From positions 1-64,000 of the forward strand of contig JAHZBZ010000009.1 of NCBI GenBank assembly GCA_019423125.1: DNA of 64,000 nucleotides, read 5' to 3'. A program made the position numbers and the translations under genes. Origin of the DNA: Bacillota bacterium (lineage in GTDB: Bacteria; Bacillota; Clostridia; Christensenellales; Borkfalkiaceae). This document shows, piece after piece, positions 43,651-52,738 of this stretch (positions within the stretch are counted from its first letter, which is position 1; each line of letters begins with the position of its first letter). A model generated the notes under the pieces. It saw nothing but the letters and a program-made list of their open reading frames with translations, had not been told where the DNA came from and did no database searches.

Positions 43651-44505
43651 TCACAGGAATCGGATGGTGTGCGGCATCGCGATGGAGCGTCCCTTGTTGA
43701 GGCGCAGGATGCCCTTTTTCGCGGACAGCTCGCCGCTCGCGTACACATAATCGGGCAGACCGTTCCACGGCTCGATGCACAGGTAGGGCGCGCCCACCTT
43801 TGTCCAGAGCAGGAGATGGTCGAATCCCGCAAAGCGCACCTCGACGACGGGCCTTCCGTTGTGTTTGAGCGTTACGCGGCGGGATTTCAGCCCGTCGAAG
43901 AGCAGGGAGTCGTTCTCGAACAGCTTGTGCGAGAGGGGGAGCTCCTTGACGTTCTCGCGGAAGGGGATGACGTTGTCGCTCAGGTACCCGAGCACGGGCG
44001 TCTCTTTGATCGCGAGGTTCTCGGTGCGCTCGAACTCCACCGACCAGTCCTCGAAATTCCCGTCCGTCGCATACGCCTCGTGCGAGCCGAAGTTGAAGTA
44101 CAGCGGCTTTTCGTCGGGGTTTTCGGCGCGGTAGGTGATGGTGAGCGCGTCGCCGTCCAGCTTGTAGTGCACGCTGAACAGGAAGCGGAAGGGGTACATC
44201 GCGAGCGTCTCTTCGTCCTCGTGCAGGGTGAAGAGCGCCTCGGTGTCGCTCAGCTTCTGCGCCTTGTACACCTTGTGCTGTCCGAAGCCGTGGTTTCCCA
44301 TTTTATAGGTCTTTCCCTCGTGCGTATACTGCATGTCGAGCAGGCGTCCGCACACGGGGAAGAGCACGGGGCAGTGCTTCGCCCAGAATTTGGGGTCCGC
44401 GCCCCATATGTATTCTCTGCCCGCCGTATTTTTCACGCTGGTGAGCTCCGCGCCCTTTTCGTTGACGAGCACGGTCAGTTTTTCGTTTTTGAGTTCGATC
44501 ATCAT
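43651..44505 (-). CDS. aldose 1-epimerase family protein (LacX-like)
   Basis: A 284-residue galactose-mutarotase-fold protein. Early blocks NEKGAELTSVKN, then YIWGADPKFWAKHCPVLFPVCGRL and NHGFGQHKVY carry the substrate-binding Arg and the catalytic-type His; FNFGSHEAY follows. The late catalytic Glu is expected in CIEPWNGLPDY. The variant matches the LacX/YihR-like branch found beside sugar operons; here it stands alone, so the sugar is unknown. The AGGAGG site six bases before the first of two ATGs supports the start at 44505. Confidence 0.9.
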   Translation of the reverse strand: MMIELKNEKLTVLVNEKGAELTSVKNTAGREYIWGADPKFWAKHCPVLFPVCGRLLDMQYTHEGKTYKMGNHGFGQHKVYKAQKLSDTEALFTLHEDEETLAMYPFRFLFSVHYKLDGDALTITYRAENPDEKPLYFNFGSHEAYATDGNFEDWSVEFERTENLAIKETPVLGYLSDNVIPFRENVKELPLSHKLFENDSLLFDGLKSRRVTLKHNGRPVVEVRFAGFDHLLLWTKVGAPYLCIEPWNGLPDYVYASGELSAKKGILRLNKGRSIAMPHTIRFL

Positions 44506-44652
44506 CGTTTTCCTCCTCTTTTCATTATACCATGCCCCGCGCCCCTTCGCAATCCTTTTGCAAAAATAGCCGAAAAAAAGGGTATTTTTCCCCGAAAAAA
44601 GGTCAAAAAGACAAAAAATGCCCGCCGCGCGCCGCGCGGCGAGGAAAATTTT

Positions 44653-45822
44653 TCAATCGAGACAGAGCGCGAACGCCTTCAAATAGGAAGTTTCCTCGGC
44701 GGCGAGCAGGGCGGGGTGGTCGGGCGCCTGCACGCGCACTTCGAGCACCTTCGCGCGCCGCCCGCAGTCCCGCGCGCTCTCCGCGAGCATCTTTTCAAAG
44801 AGCGGCATGCCCATGTAGTGCGAGCAGGAGCAGGTGAACAGGATCCCGCCCCGTTTGACCAGCTTCATCGCCGAGACGTTCACGTCCTTGTATCCGCGGT
44901 AGGCGTCCTTGACCTGGTCGGCGCTCTTGCAGAAGGCGGGCGGGTCGAGCACGACCACGTCGTAGCTCTCGCCCGCGGCGCGGAGCGCGCGCAGCGCGTC
45001 GAACGCGTCCGCGCACATCGTGCGCACGTTGGTCATCCCGTTGAGCGCGGCGTTGCGCTCAACGTTTTCCAGCGCGAGCGGCGATACGTCCAGCGCCGTC
45101 ACCTCCTTTGCGCAGGTCGCCGCGTTGAGCGAAAATCCGCCGCTGTTGCAGAACACGTCCAGCACCTTCGCGCCGCGGCAGTAGCGGCGCAGCGCAAAGC
45201 GGTTTTCTTTTTGGTCGAGAAAATACCCCGTCTTTTGCCCGTGCACGACGTCCACGCTCATCTTCAGCCCGTTCTCGCGGATGATCACCTCTTCGGGCAG
45301 CTGACCGTAAAGGAGCTGATTTTCGAGGGGCAGTCCCTCCTTTTTGCGCACGGCGACGTCTCCGCGCATGTAGATCGCGCGCGGCGCGTACAGCTCGGCG
45401 ATCGCCTGCGCGATGCGCTCTTTCCGCTGGTCCACGCCCAGCGAGAGGCATTGCAGCACGAACACGTCGGCGTAGCGGTCCACGATGAGCGCGGGCAGAT
45501 CGTCCGCCTCGGCGAACACGGCGCGGTATGCGTCGCTCCTCTCGAACAACCGCTCGCGCAGGGCGACGGCGCGCGAGATGCGCTCCTTGTAAAAGGCGAG
45601 GTCGTCCTCCCCCTCGCCGCGCAGGAAGATGCGCACGAGTATCTTGGAGAGGTGGTTGATGTACCCCTTCCCGAGAAAGCGCCCGTCGGCGGCGAGCACC
45701 TCGGCGAGCGCGCCGTTCTTGTCCTTTCCCTCGATGCGCGCGACTTCGTTCGCGTACACCCAGCTGTGTCCCGCGAGGATGCGCCGCTCCTCGCCCTTTT
45801 TCAAAAATACGCGATAACCCAT
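44653..45822 (-). CDS. class I rRNA methyltransferase (RlmI-like)
   Basis: A 389-residue protein with an N-terminal PUA domain (KKGEERRILAGHSWVYANEVARIEG) and a Rossmann SAM-dependent methyltransferase domain (KVLDVFCNSGGFSLNAA). The catalytic region is VVLDPPAFCKS. The RlmI/YccW group methylates C5 of a cytosine in 23S rRNA; the target here is by family inference. The start at ATG 45822 was chosen because the PUA domain begins there and the upstream extension is non-homologous. Divergent from dxs. Confidence 0.9.
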   Translation of the reverse strand: MGYRVFLKKGEERRILAGHSWVYANEVARIEGKDKNGALAEVLAADGRFLGKGYINHLSKILVRIFLRGEGEDDLAFYKERISRAVALRERLFERSDAYRAVFAEADDLPALIVDRYADVFVLQCLSLGVDQRKERIAQAIAELYAPRAIYMRGDVAVRKKEGLPLENQLLYGQLPEEVIIRENGLKMSVDVVHGQKTGYFLDQKENRFALRRYCRGAKVLDVFCNSGGFSLNAATCAKEVTALDVSPLALENVERNAALNGMTNVRTMCADAFDALRALRAAGESYDVVVLDPPAFCKSADQVKDAYRGYKDVNVSAMKLVKRGGILFTCSCSHYMGMPLFEKMLAESARDCGRRAKVLEVRVQAPDHPALLAAEETSYLKAFALCLD

Positions 45823-45913
45823 CGCTGACCTCCGAAAACTTTTTTTACTTTTTTTACAGTATAGCAAAAGCGGCGCAAAAAAGCAACCGCCCCGCCCGCA
45901 TTCGGCAAACGCC

Positions 45914-45942
45914 TTGACAAAAAGGCGGAAAAAATATAAAAT
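45914..45942 (+). promoter_or_regulatory. dxs promoter
   Basis: TTGACA (45914-45919), 17-bp spacer, TAAAAT (45937-45942), about 108 bp before the dxs start. Confidence 0.7.
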
Positions 45943-46049
45943 AAAAACGTCGTTTTCGAAAAATGGGAGCGATGTGGGACAAACGGTGATTTTCCGCGCG
46001 GTTTGGTGCGTATATATAGGAAACAGAAACAAACAGGGCAGGTGCCGAT

Positions 46050-47837
46050 ATGATAGCGGAAGAATTGAAAAACACAAAGATCAAGGACCTCGTGCCCGTC
46101 GCGGAAAAACTGCGCGAGAGGCTGGTCGAAACGGTGCGCCAAAACGGCGGACACCTCTCCTCCAACCTCGGCGCCGTCGAGCTCACGCTCGCGCTCTGCC
46201 GCGCCTTCGATTTCCCGAAAGACAAGATCGTCTTCGACGTCGGGCACCAGAGCTACGTCTACAAGCTCCTCTCGGGCAGGGACCTCGACCGCCTGCGCCG
46301 CAAGGGGGGCGAGAGCGGCTTCCCCGACCCGCAGGAGAGCGAAGACGACTGCTTCCTCGCGGGCCACAGCGGCACGTCCGTCGCGGCGGGCATCGGGCTG
46401 TGCAACGCGCGCGACGCGCGCGGCGAGGACTTTTACGTCGTGTCCGTCATCGGCGACGCCTCCCTCGGCAACGGGCTGGCGCTCGAGGCGGTGTTCTCCT
46501 CCGAGAACAAGCCCAAAAAATTCGTCGTCGTGCTCAACGACAACGGCATGAGCATCGGCAAGAACACCTCCGCGCTCTACCGCGCCCTCTCCAAGGCGAC
46601 CGCAAAGGCGGGCTACCGCCGCGTCGACCGCTTCCTCGACCGCACGTTCAAGACGACCAGCGCCTTCGGCAGGCAGCTGCGCCGCATCAAATACAGCATC
46701 AAGGGCTGGCTCAACAAAAACGACTTCTTCGAGCGGTGCGGGTTCAAGTACATCGGCCCCGTCGACGGGCACGACCTGCACGAGCTGTGCGGCATCCTCG
46801 CCGACGTAAAAAAGCTGGACCGTCCCGTGTTTTTGCACGTCGTCACGCAGAAGGGCAGGGGATACGCCCCCGCCGAGGCGGACCCGTCGCGCTACCACGG
46901 CGTGGGCAAGAACTTCGCCGTCTCCGAGAACACCTTTTCCACCGCGCTGGGCAGGCTTCTGCTCGCCCGCGCCGAGTCGGACCCTTCGCTCGTCGCGGTC
47001 ACTGCGGCGATGACGGACGGCGTCGGGCTGTCCGCGTTCGCCGAAAAATACCCCGACCGTCTCTATGACGTCGGCATCTGCGAGGAATACGCGGTGACGA
47101 TGGCGGCGGGCATGGCAAAGGGCGGGCTCTCGCCCGTCGTGTGCGTGTATTCCACCTTCTTGCAGCGCGCGTTCGACGAGATCGTGCACGACGTCTGCCT
47201 GCAAAACCTTCCCGTCATCTTCTGCGCGGACAGGGCGGGCTTTGTCGGCGCGGACGGAAAGACGCACCAGGGACTGCTCGACGTGCTCCTGCGCGCCGTG
47301 CCCAACCTCAGCGTGTTCCAGCCCAAGGACGCCGAGGAGCTCGCGGACGTGTTCGACTATGCGCGCTCGCCGGGCGGGCCCGCGCTCATCCGTTACCCGA
47401 ACGGGTACAGCCCCAACCTCGGCTCCCGCCGCAAGATCTCCGCGCACCGCCTTTGGGAGGTGCTCTCGGAGGGGAAGGGCGCCGTCGTGCTCGCGTCGGG
47501 CGCGCGCTCCGTCGCCCGTGCGCTCGAGGCGAAAAAACTCTCGGGCGAGGACGTGATGGTCGTCAACTGCCGCTCCGTCAAGCCGCTGGACGAGGGCCTT
47601 TTGAAGGAGATCGCGGGGCGTGACATCCTGACCTATGAAGAGGGATACGCCGCCTGCGGCTTCGGCTCCGCAGTCGCCGAGTTTTACGCCTGCCGCGGCG
47701 AGGCGGTGCGCCTTCTGACCGTCGCGGCGCCCGAGTGCGTCGTGGCGCACGCCACCGCCGACGAACAGGCGGAGCAGTGCCGCCTGACCGCTTCAGACCT
47801 CGCCGCAAAGATCCGCGCGTTTTCTTCGCGCGCGTAA
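46050..47837 (+). CDS. dxs: 1-deoxy-D-xylulose-5-phosphate synthase
   Basis: A 595-residue DXS, the first enzyme of the MEP isoprenoid pathway, condensing pyruvate and glyceraldehyde 3-phosphate. Thiamine-diphosphate motif: VIGDASLGNG...NDN (usually GDGxxTGG; the Gly-to-Ala change is seen in some clostridia). Other blocks: GHLSSNLGAVELTLAL, FDVGHQSYVYKLLSG, YIGPVDGHDL, and the transketolase-type DVGICEEYAVTMAAGMA, with a C-terminal GKTHQGLLD region. The ribosome site is weak. popT follows at 12 bp, linking precursor synthesis and lipid-carrier recycling. Confidence 0.95.
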   Translation: MIAEELKNTKIKDLVPVAEKLRERLVETVRQNGGHLSSNLGAVELTLALCRAFDFPKDKIVFDVGHQSYVYKLLSGRDLDRLRRKGGESGFPDPQESEDDCFLAGHSGTSVAAGIGLCNARDARGEDFYVVSVIGDASLGNGLALEAVFSSENKPKKFVVVLNDNGMSIGKNTSALYRALSKATAKAGYRRVDRFLDRTFKTTSAFGRQLRRIKYSIKGWLNKNDFFERCGFKYIGPVDGHDLHELCGILADVKKLDRPVFLHVVTQKGRGYAPAEADPSRYHGVGKNFAVSENTFSTALGRLLLARAESDPSLVAVTAAMTDGVGLSAFAEKYPDRLYDVGICEEYAVTMAAGMAKGGLSPVVCVYSTFLQRAFDEIVHDVCLQNLPVIFCADRAGFVGADGKTHQGLLDVLLRAVPNLSVFQPKDAEELADVFDYARSPGGPALIRYPNGYSPNLGSRRKISAHRLWEVLSEGKGAVVLASGARSVARALEAKKLSGEDVMVVNCRSVKPLDEGLLKEIAGRDILTYEEGYAACGFGSAVAEFYACRGEAVRLLTVAAPECVVAHATADEQAEQCRLTASDLAAKIRAFSSRA

Positions 47838-47849
47838 GGGGGAAAAAGG

Positions 47850-48881
47850 ATGGAAGAAAAGACGCCCGCACCCGAAACAGAGCGCCCCGAAGGGGAAAGG
47901 CCCGAAGGGGAAACGCCCGAAGAGAAAACGCACGAAGGGGAGGCGCTCGCCTCGCTTCGCTACGCGGACAAAAAAGAGGTTTGCCGCGGCGGCGTGCTCG
48001 GGGTCTTTCTCGGGCTCGCGATCATCGTGCCGGGGGTGAGCGGGTCCGCCGTCGCGATCCTGTTCGGGCTGTACGAAAAGCTGCTTTGCGCCTTCGGGAA
48101 CCTGTTTTCCGCGTTCGGAAGGTGCGTGCGCTATCTGCTGCCCGTGGCGATCGGCGCGGCGGCGGGGCTTCTCGTCGGATTTTTCGGCGTGCGCGCCCTG
48201 CTCGACGTCAGCCCCTTTGCGCTGGTCGGGCTCTTCGCGGGGCTGATGCTGGGCGCATGGCCCGCCGTGCGCGGCGAGCTTTCGGGCGCCTGCGTCACGC
48301 CGCCGCGCGCCGCGCTGTTTGCCGCGGGGCTTCTCTTCCCGCCCGCGATGGCGTGCGTGTCCGTGTTCGCGGCGGGCGGGAGCGTCGATCTCTCCGCGCT
48401 GCCGTGGTACGCCTGTTTCGCCTTTCTGCCACTCGGCGCGGCGGTCGCGCTCACACAATTGGTGCCGGGGCTGTCCGCCACCGCGCTTTTGCTCGCGCTC
48501 GGCTGTTTTCAGCCGCTGCTCGACTCCGTCTCCCTCTCTTTCTGGGCGCAGACGCCGCTCGTCTTTCTCGTGTATCTGTGCCTTGCCGCGGGGTTTTTGC
48601 TCGGGCTCGTGTTCCTGTCCAAGGGCATGAACGCCCTGCTTTCCCGCGCGCGCACGCCCGCCTTTTTCGTCATCGCGGGGCTTGCGCTCGGCTCGGTCGC
48701 TACCCTCTTTTTCAACCCCGAGATGCTCGCGGTGTATGAAAGCTGGGCAAACGGCGCGCCCTTTCTGCCCGATCTTCCGCTCGGCATCGCGCTGTTTGCC
48801 GCGGGCACGGCGCTCTCCTATTGGTTTTGCCGCCGCGAACTGCGCGCAAAGAAAAGGGGAGGCGCGGACCTCTTAAAATAA
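47850..48881 (+). CDS. popT: DUF368/PopT-type polyprenyl-phosphate transporter
   Basis: A 343-residue polytopic membrane protein of the DUF368 family. A charged, repetitive N-terminus (TERPEGERPEGETPEEKTHEGE, about 10-31) precedes ~10 TM helices. The family motif GLAIIVPGVSGSAVAILFGLYEKL is at about 54-77 and its inverted-repeat partner AVALTQLVPGLSATALLLALG at about 196-216. Recent work identified DUF368 proteins as undecaprenyl-phosphate translocases that recycle the lipid carrier. It is co-transcribed with dxs, whose pathway makes the carrier. Confidence 0.85.
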   Translation: MEEKTPAPETERPEGERPEGETPEEKTHEGEALASLRYADKKEVCRGGVLGVFLGLAIIVPGVSGSAVAILFGLYEKLLCAFGNLFSAFGRCVRYLLPVAIGAAAGLLVGFFGVRALLDVSPFALVGLFAGLMLGAWPAVRGELSGACVTPPRAALFAAGLLFPPAMACVSVFAAGGSVDLSALPWYACFAFLPLGAAVALTQLVPGLSATALLLALGCFQPLLDSVSLSFWAQTPLVFLVYLCLAAGFLLGLVFLSKGMNALLSRARTPAFFVIAGLALGSVATLFFNPEMLAVYESWANGAPFLPDLPLGIALFAAGTALSYWFCRRELRAKKRGGADLLK

Positions 48882-48890
48882 AAAATTTTT

Positions 48891-48924
48891 CGGCGGGGCG
48901 CCCTGAAACGCCCCGCCGCTTTTT
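48891..48924 (+). terminator. terminator of dxs-popT
   Basis: Stem cggcggggcg/cgccccgccg followed by CTTTTTG. Confidence 0.85.
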
Positions 48925-48937
48925 GCTTCCGATACGG

Positions 48938-48980
48938 ACGCGCGCCCGCGCAAATTTTGTTGCGCGGGCGCGCGCCTTTT
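48938..48980 (+). terminator. second terminator before the pst operon
   Basis: Stem gcgcgcgcccgcgcaa/ttgcgcgggcgcgcgc followed by CTTTTT. It uses the recurrent stem core. Confidence 0.8.
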
Positions 48981-49088
48981 TATAAAGATCATAAAGATGA
49001 CCCTAAAATCGGCTCATTTTCGGCAAAAGAGGAGAAAAAGGGAGAAATAAAGAAGGGGGGGAGGAAAAGAAATAGGGGTGCGCCGCGC

Positions 49089-49152
49089 TTTGTATTTTAT
49101 TACAATTTTGTGACAAAATTTCCGAAAGATTTATACAAGAAGCCGCTATACT
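49089..49152 (+). promoter_or_regulatory. pst promoter with Pho-box-like repeats
   Basis: TTTGTA (49089), TTACAA (49100) and TGACAA (49111) form direct repeats with an 11-bp period, like PhoP/PhoB binding sites. TATACT (49147-49152) is the -10 and there is no good -35, typical of an activated promoter. The same layout recurs before the Na/Pi gene. The remaining part of 48981-49199 shows nothing else. Confidence 0.65.
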
Positions 49153-49199
49153 AAGGGTGCTAACCAAGGAAAAAAAGATTTTTTGAAAGGAGAAAAAAA

Positions 49200-50054
49200 A
49201 TGAAAAAGATCCTTACGGCAATCCTGAGTGTCGCAATGGCTTGCGGCATCGGCATCGCAGCGGTCGGCTGCGCGGGTGGTTATTCCATCGAAGTCGGCGG
49301 AGGCGGCTCGGGCGTCGGCATCTCCGGCGCAAAAGACGGGTCCCTTGACCTCGGCATGGCTTCCAAAGAAGTCGACGGCGCGAAGGAAGGGCTGTCTGTT
49401 TATACTCTGTGCAAAGACGGCATCGCGGTCATCGTTCACAACGACAATGCGGTCGACGACCTCACGATGGAGGAGCTGAAGGCGATCTATACGGGCGAGA
49501 CTTCAAACTGGAGCGAAGTCGGCGGCGCGGATGCGTCCATCACCGTCGTTGCCCGTGAGCCCGGTTCCGGTACGAGAGATGCTTTCCAGGAGCTGGTCGG
49601 TTTTAAAGATGCGGACCTCGATGCGGACGCGGAGCTCTCTTCCACGAGCGTCGTGCTGTCCACCGTTGCAGGCAATAAAAACGCGATCGGATACATTTCG
49701 CTCGGCTCGCTCGACGACACCGTCAGCGCCGTCAAGATCGGCGGAGTAGCGCCGACGACGGAAAACGTGCTGGACGGCAGCTACGCGATCTCCCGTCCCT
49801 TCAACGTGATGTATCTTGAGGCGACCGAAAAAGAGAACGATCTTCTTGCGGATTTCCTCAAGTTTCTGCAGAGCAAAGAGGCACAGGAAATGATAGAAAA
49901 GGAGGGTTACATCAGCATCTATGCGGACGCGAAGGCGTACGCAAAGCCTGAGACCCTGCCCGAGACGACCAAACTCAACGTCGGCGGCTCCACTTCCGTT
50001 CAGCCCCTGATGGCAAACCTGGCGATCGCATACGAAGATCTGCTCAGCGCATAA
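49200..50054 (+). CDS. pstS: phosphate-binding lipoprotein PstS, apparently circularly permuted
   Basis: A 284-residue phosphate-binding lipoprotein. Signal peptide with lipobox AVGC (Cys24). Directly after it comes IEVGGGGSGVGISGAKDGSLDLGMASKEV, which in ordinary PstS lies about 40 residues into the mature protein. Then DGIAVIVHNDN, TGETSNWSEVGG and the phosphate loop REPGSGTRDAF follow normally. The motif that usually starts the mature protein, GGSTSVQPLMANLAIAYE, sits instead at the extreme C-terminus (262-279). All ligand-bearing segments are present but the first strand-helix unit has moved to the end, with new termini in the loop after helix 1. It is first in pst-phoU, with a GAAAGGAG site. 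Confidence 0.9.
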   Translation: MKKILTAILSVAMACGIGIAAVGCAGGYSIEVGGGGSGVGISGAKDGSLDLGMASKEVDGAKEGLSVYTLCKDGIAVIVHNDNAVDDLTMEELKAIYTGETSNWSEVGGADASITVVAREPGSGTRDAFQELVGFKDADLDADAELSSTSVVLSTVAGNKNAIGYISLGSLDDTVSAVKIGGVAPTTENVLDGSYAISRPFNVMYLEATEKENDLLADFLKFLQSKEAQEMIEKEGYISIYADAKAYAKPETLPETTKLNVGGSTSVQPLMANLAIAYEDLLSA

Positions 50055-50074
50055 CCAAAAGAAAAACGGACAGA

Positions 50075-50097
50075 GCGGGTCGGAAGAACGACCCGCT
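50075..50097 (+). promoter_or_regulatory. pstS-pstC intergenic hairpin
   Basis: Stem gcgggtcg/cgacccgc without a long T-run between pstS and pstC. Such hairpins often stabilise the abundant pstS message or attenuate the permease genes. Confidence 0.6.
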
Positions 50098-50120
50098 TTC
50101 CGTCTGTGAGAGGCAAGAGA

Positions 50121-51032
50121 ATGGACATTGAGAAAAATGCAACGGCAGGGGCGTGTGTCGCGATCGCACGCGCTGACCGCAAAAAGGCAATCAAAGAGAC
50201 GGGGATGAAGTGTCTCTTCATCATCGCGGCGACGCTCTTCATCATCGTCGTCGCCACCGTCTGTATCTACCTCTTCATCCTCGCGGTCCCCACGATCGCG
50301 GAGATCGGGTTCGTCGAATTTCTTTTCGGCACCGAATGGATCCCTTCGTCGGGGCTGTACGGCATCGGCACGATGATCGTCGGCACCGCATATGCGACGG
50401 CGGGCGCGCTCATCGTCGGGGTGCCGATCGGGCTTCTGACGGCGGTGTTCATGGCGTTCTACTGCCCCGCGTGGCTGTACAGGATCTTAAAGCCGATGAC
50501 CAACATCCTGGCGGGCATCCCGTCCATCGTCTACGGCTATTTCGGACTCAAGGTCATCGTGCCCTTTGTTTACTCTCTTGCGGGCGAAGGAACGGGCATG
50601 TGTCTTCTCACCACCGCCCTTGTCCTCGGCGTCATGATCCTGCCCACCGTCATCAGCATCACCGAGAACTCGTTGCGCGCGGTGCCCAAGAGCTATTTTG
50701 AAGGCGCCGTCGCCCTCGGCGCGACCAAGGAGCGCGCCATCTTCCGCACCGTCTTTCCCGCGGCGGGATCGGGCGTTCTGACCGCGATCATCCTCGCGCT
50801 CGGGCGCGCATTCGGCGAGACGGCGGCGGTGGTCATCATCTGCGGCAACAAATCCCAGTTCCCGACCAGCCTGTTCGATCCGTTCAGCACGCTGTCTTCG
50901 CTCATCGCAAACCAGCTCGGTTATGCGGAAGACCTTCAACGCGAGGCGCTCATTGCCTGTGCGGCGGTGCTGTTCGTATTCATCCTGATCATCACGGTCA
51001 TCGTCATGTTCTTGCGCAAAAAGGAGAGATGA
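50121..51032 (+). CDS. pstC: phosphate ABC transporter permease PstC
   Basis: A 303-residue permease with six TM helices. A cytosolic N-terminus is followed by TM1 at about 32-58. The coupling (EAA-like) loop AVPKSYFEGAVALGATKERAIFRTVFPAAGSG and the end helix with LGRAFGETAAVVIICGN are standard PstC features. ATG 50121 is chosen because GAGAGG lies seven bases upstream; a GTG 15 bp earlier has none. It ends one base before the pstA start. Confidence 0.95.
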   Translation: MDIEKNATAGACVAIARADRKKAIKETGMKCLFIIAATLFIIVVATVCIYLFILAVPTIAEIGFVEFLFGTEWIPSSGLYGIGTMIVGTAYATAGALIVGVPIGLLTAVFMAFYCPAWLYRILKPMTNILAGIPSIVYGYFGLKVIVPFVYSLAGEGTGMCLLTTALVLGVMILPTVISITENSLRAVPKSYFEGAVALGATKERAIFRTVFPAAGSGVLTAIILALGRAFGETAAVVIICGNKSQFPTSLFDPFSTLSSLIANQLGYAEDLQREALIACAAVLFVFILIITVIVMFLRKKER

Positions 51033-51033
51033 T

Positions 51034-51960
51034 ATGGCAAAAGCACTTGTTTTGAAAGAAGGGGAGATCGACGTCCGGTCCGTCGTGCCCATCAACCGTC
51101 AGAGCCTGCGCGACAAGTTCAGAGGATATGTCAGAAAGCCCTTTTCGCTGATCGCGCTTCTCCTCATCCTGGCCGCTTCCTGCCTCACGGCGCTCGCCGT
51201 TGCGTGGATCATCGTCTATGTTTTCATCCAGGGCATTCCCTATCTGAAGCCGGAGATCTTCGCGTGGCGCTGGACGTACGACAACCTGTCCATGATGCCC
51301 TCGCTGATCAACACGCTGGTCATCGCGGCGCTCTCCCTGCTCATTGCGGGCGTGATCGGCATCTTTGCCGCCATCTTCATGGTGGAATACGCCAAGTCGA
51401 CCAACCCGTTCGTCAAGGCGGTGCGCGTCGCGGCGGAGACGCTTTCGGGCATCCCGTCCATCGTCTACGGCATCTTTGGCATGACCTTCTTCGTCGTCCT
51501 TCTCGGCTGGGGTTACTGTCTGCTCGCGGGCATCATCACGATGGCGATGATGATGCTCCCGCTCATCATGCGCACGACGGAAGAGGCGCTGCTCGCGGTG
51601 CCGAATTCCTTCCGCGAAGGCTCCTTCGCGCTGGGCGCGGGGAAACTTCGCACCATCTTCGTCATCATCCTGCCCGCGGCGATGCCGGGCATCATCTCGG
51701 GCATCATCCTGGGGCTGGGCCGCGTGGTCGGCGAGACGATGGCGCTCGTGTACACTGCGGGCTCGGCGATCAACGTGCGCTATCCTGCGGGACTGATGTC
51801 GCAGGGCTGCACCCTCACCGTATATCTGTATTCGCTGATCACGGAGGGGAACAAATACGCAGGGCAGGCATGGGCGGTCGCCGTCGTTCTGATCGTGCTC
51901 GTCGTCCTCATCAACGGTCTCGCGGAATTCATCGGAAACAAACTGAAAAAGGAGTATTAA
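51034..51960 (+). CDS. pstA: phosphate ABC transporter permease PstA
   Basis: A 308-residue permease pairing with PstC. The N-terminal ~45 residues are cytosolic, followed by six TM helices; AVPNSFREGSFALGAGKLRTIFVIILPAAMPG is the coupling loop and GRVVGETMALVYTAGSA the conserved end. AAGGAGAG precedes the ATG. Complete. Confidence 0.95.
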   Translation: MAKALVLKEGEIDVRSVVPINRQSLRDKFRGYVRKPFSLIALLLILAASCLTALAVAWIIVYVFIQGIPYLKPEIFAWRWTYDNLSMMPSLINTLVIAALSLLIAGVIGIFAAIFMVEYAKSTNPFVKAVRVAAETLSGIPSIVYGIFGMTFFVVLLGWGYCLLAGIITMAMMMLPLIMRTTEEALLAVPNSFREGSFALGAGKLRTIFVIILPAAMPGIISGIILGLGRVVGETMALVYTAGSAINVRYPAGLMSQGCTLTVYLYSLITEGNKYAGQAWAVAVVLIVLVVLINGLAEFIGNKLKKEY

Positions 51961-51963
51961 AAG

Positions 51964-52737
51964 GTGGAAAAAGACAACGCACCGCGCGCGGATAAGTTCA
52001 ACGTGACCGATCTCAACCTCTGGTACGGGAACTTCCATGCGCTCAAAAATATCTCGATGGACATCAAAGAAAAGGAGATCACCGCGTTCATCGGCCCTTC
52101 GGGCTGCGGCAAATCCACCTTTTTGAAGACGCTCAACCGCATGAACGACCTCATCCCCGACTGCAAGATCACGGGCGAGGTGCTCATCGACGGCGTCGAC
52201 CTGTACGGCGCGGTCGACATCAACGAACTGCGCAAGCGGGTGGGAATGGTCTTTCAGAAGCCCAATCCCTTCCCGATGAGCGTGTACGACAACATCGCTT
52301 ACGGCCCGCGCACGCACGGCGTGCGCAAAAAGGCGGACCTGGACGAGATCGTCGAGCGCTCCCTCCGTCAGGCGGCGATCTGGGACGAACTCAAAGACCG
52401 CCTCAAAAAATCCGCGCTCGGGCTCTCGGGCGGCCAGCAGCAGCGCCTGTGCATCGCGCGCACGCTCGCCGTCGAGCCGGACGTCATCCTCATGGACGAG
52501 CCGACGAGCGCGCTCGACCCCATCTCGACGAGCAAAATCGAGGATCTGGCGCAGGAGCTGAAGGATAAGTATACGATCGTCATCGTCACGCACAACATGC
52601 AGCAGGCGGCGCGCATCTCGGACAAGACGGCATTTTTCCTGCTCGGCGATCTCGTCGAATACGGCAAGACGGACGACATCTTCGACCGCCCGCGCGACAA
52701 GAGGACGGAAGACTACATCACGGGGAGGTTCGGTTGA
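51964..52737 (+). CDS. pstB: phosphate ABC transporter ATP-binding protein PstB
   Basis: A 257-residue ABC ATPase. Walker A is GPSGCGKST, the Q-loop [20 protein letters not shown] is PstB-specific, the signature reads LSGGQQQR, Walker [16 protein letters not shown], and the H-loop Asn-Met variant THNMQQA. GTG start at 51964, three bases after pstA. It powers phosphate import and joins PhoU in signalling. Confidence 0.96.
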   Translation: MEKDNAPRADKFNVTDLNLWYGNFHALKNISMDIKEKEITAFIGPSGCGKSTFLKTLNRMNDLIPDCKITGEVLIDGVDLYGAVDINELRKRVGMVFQKPNPFPMSVYDNIAYGPRTHGVRKKADLDEIVERSLRQAAIWDELKDRLKKSALGLSGGQQQRLCIARTLAVEPDVILMDEPTSALDPISTSKIEDLAQELKDKYTIVIVTHNMQQAARISDKTAFFLLGDLVEYGKTDDIFDRPRDKRTEDYITGRFG

Positions 52738-52738
52738 T

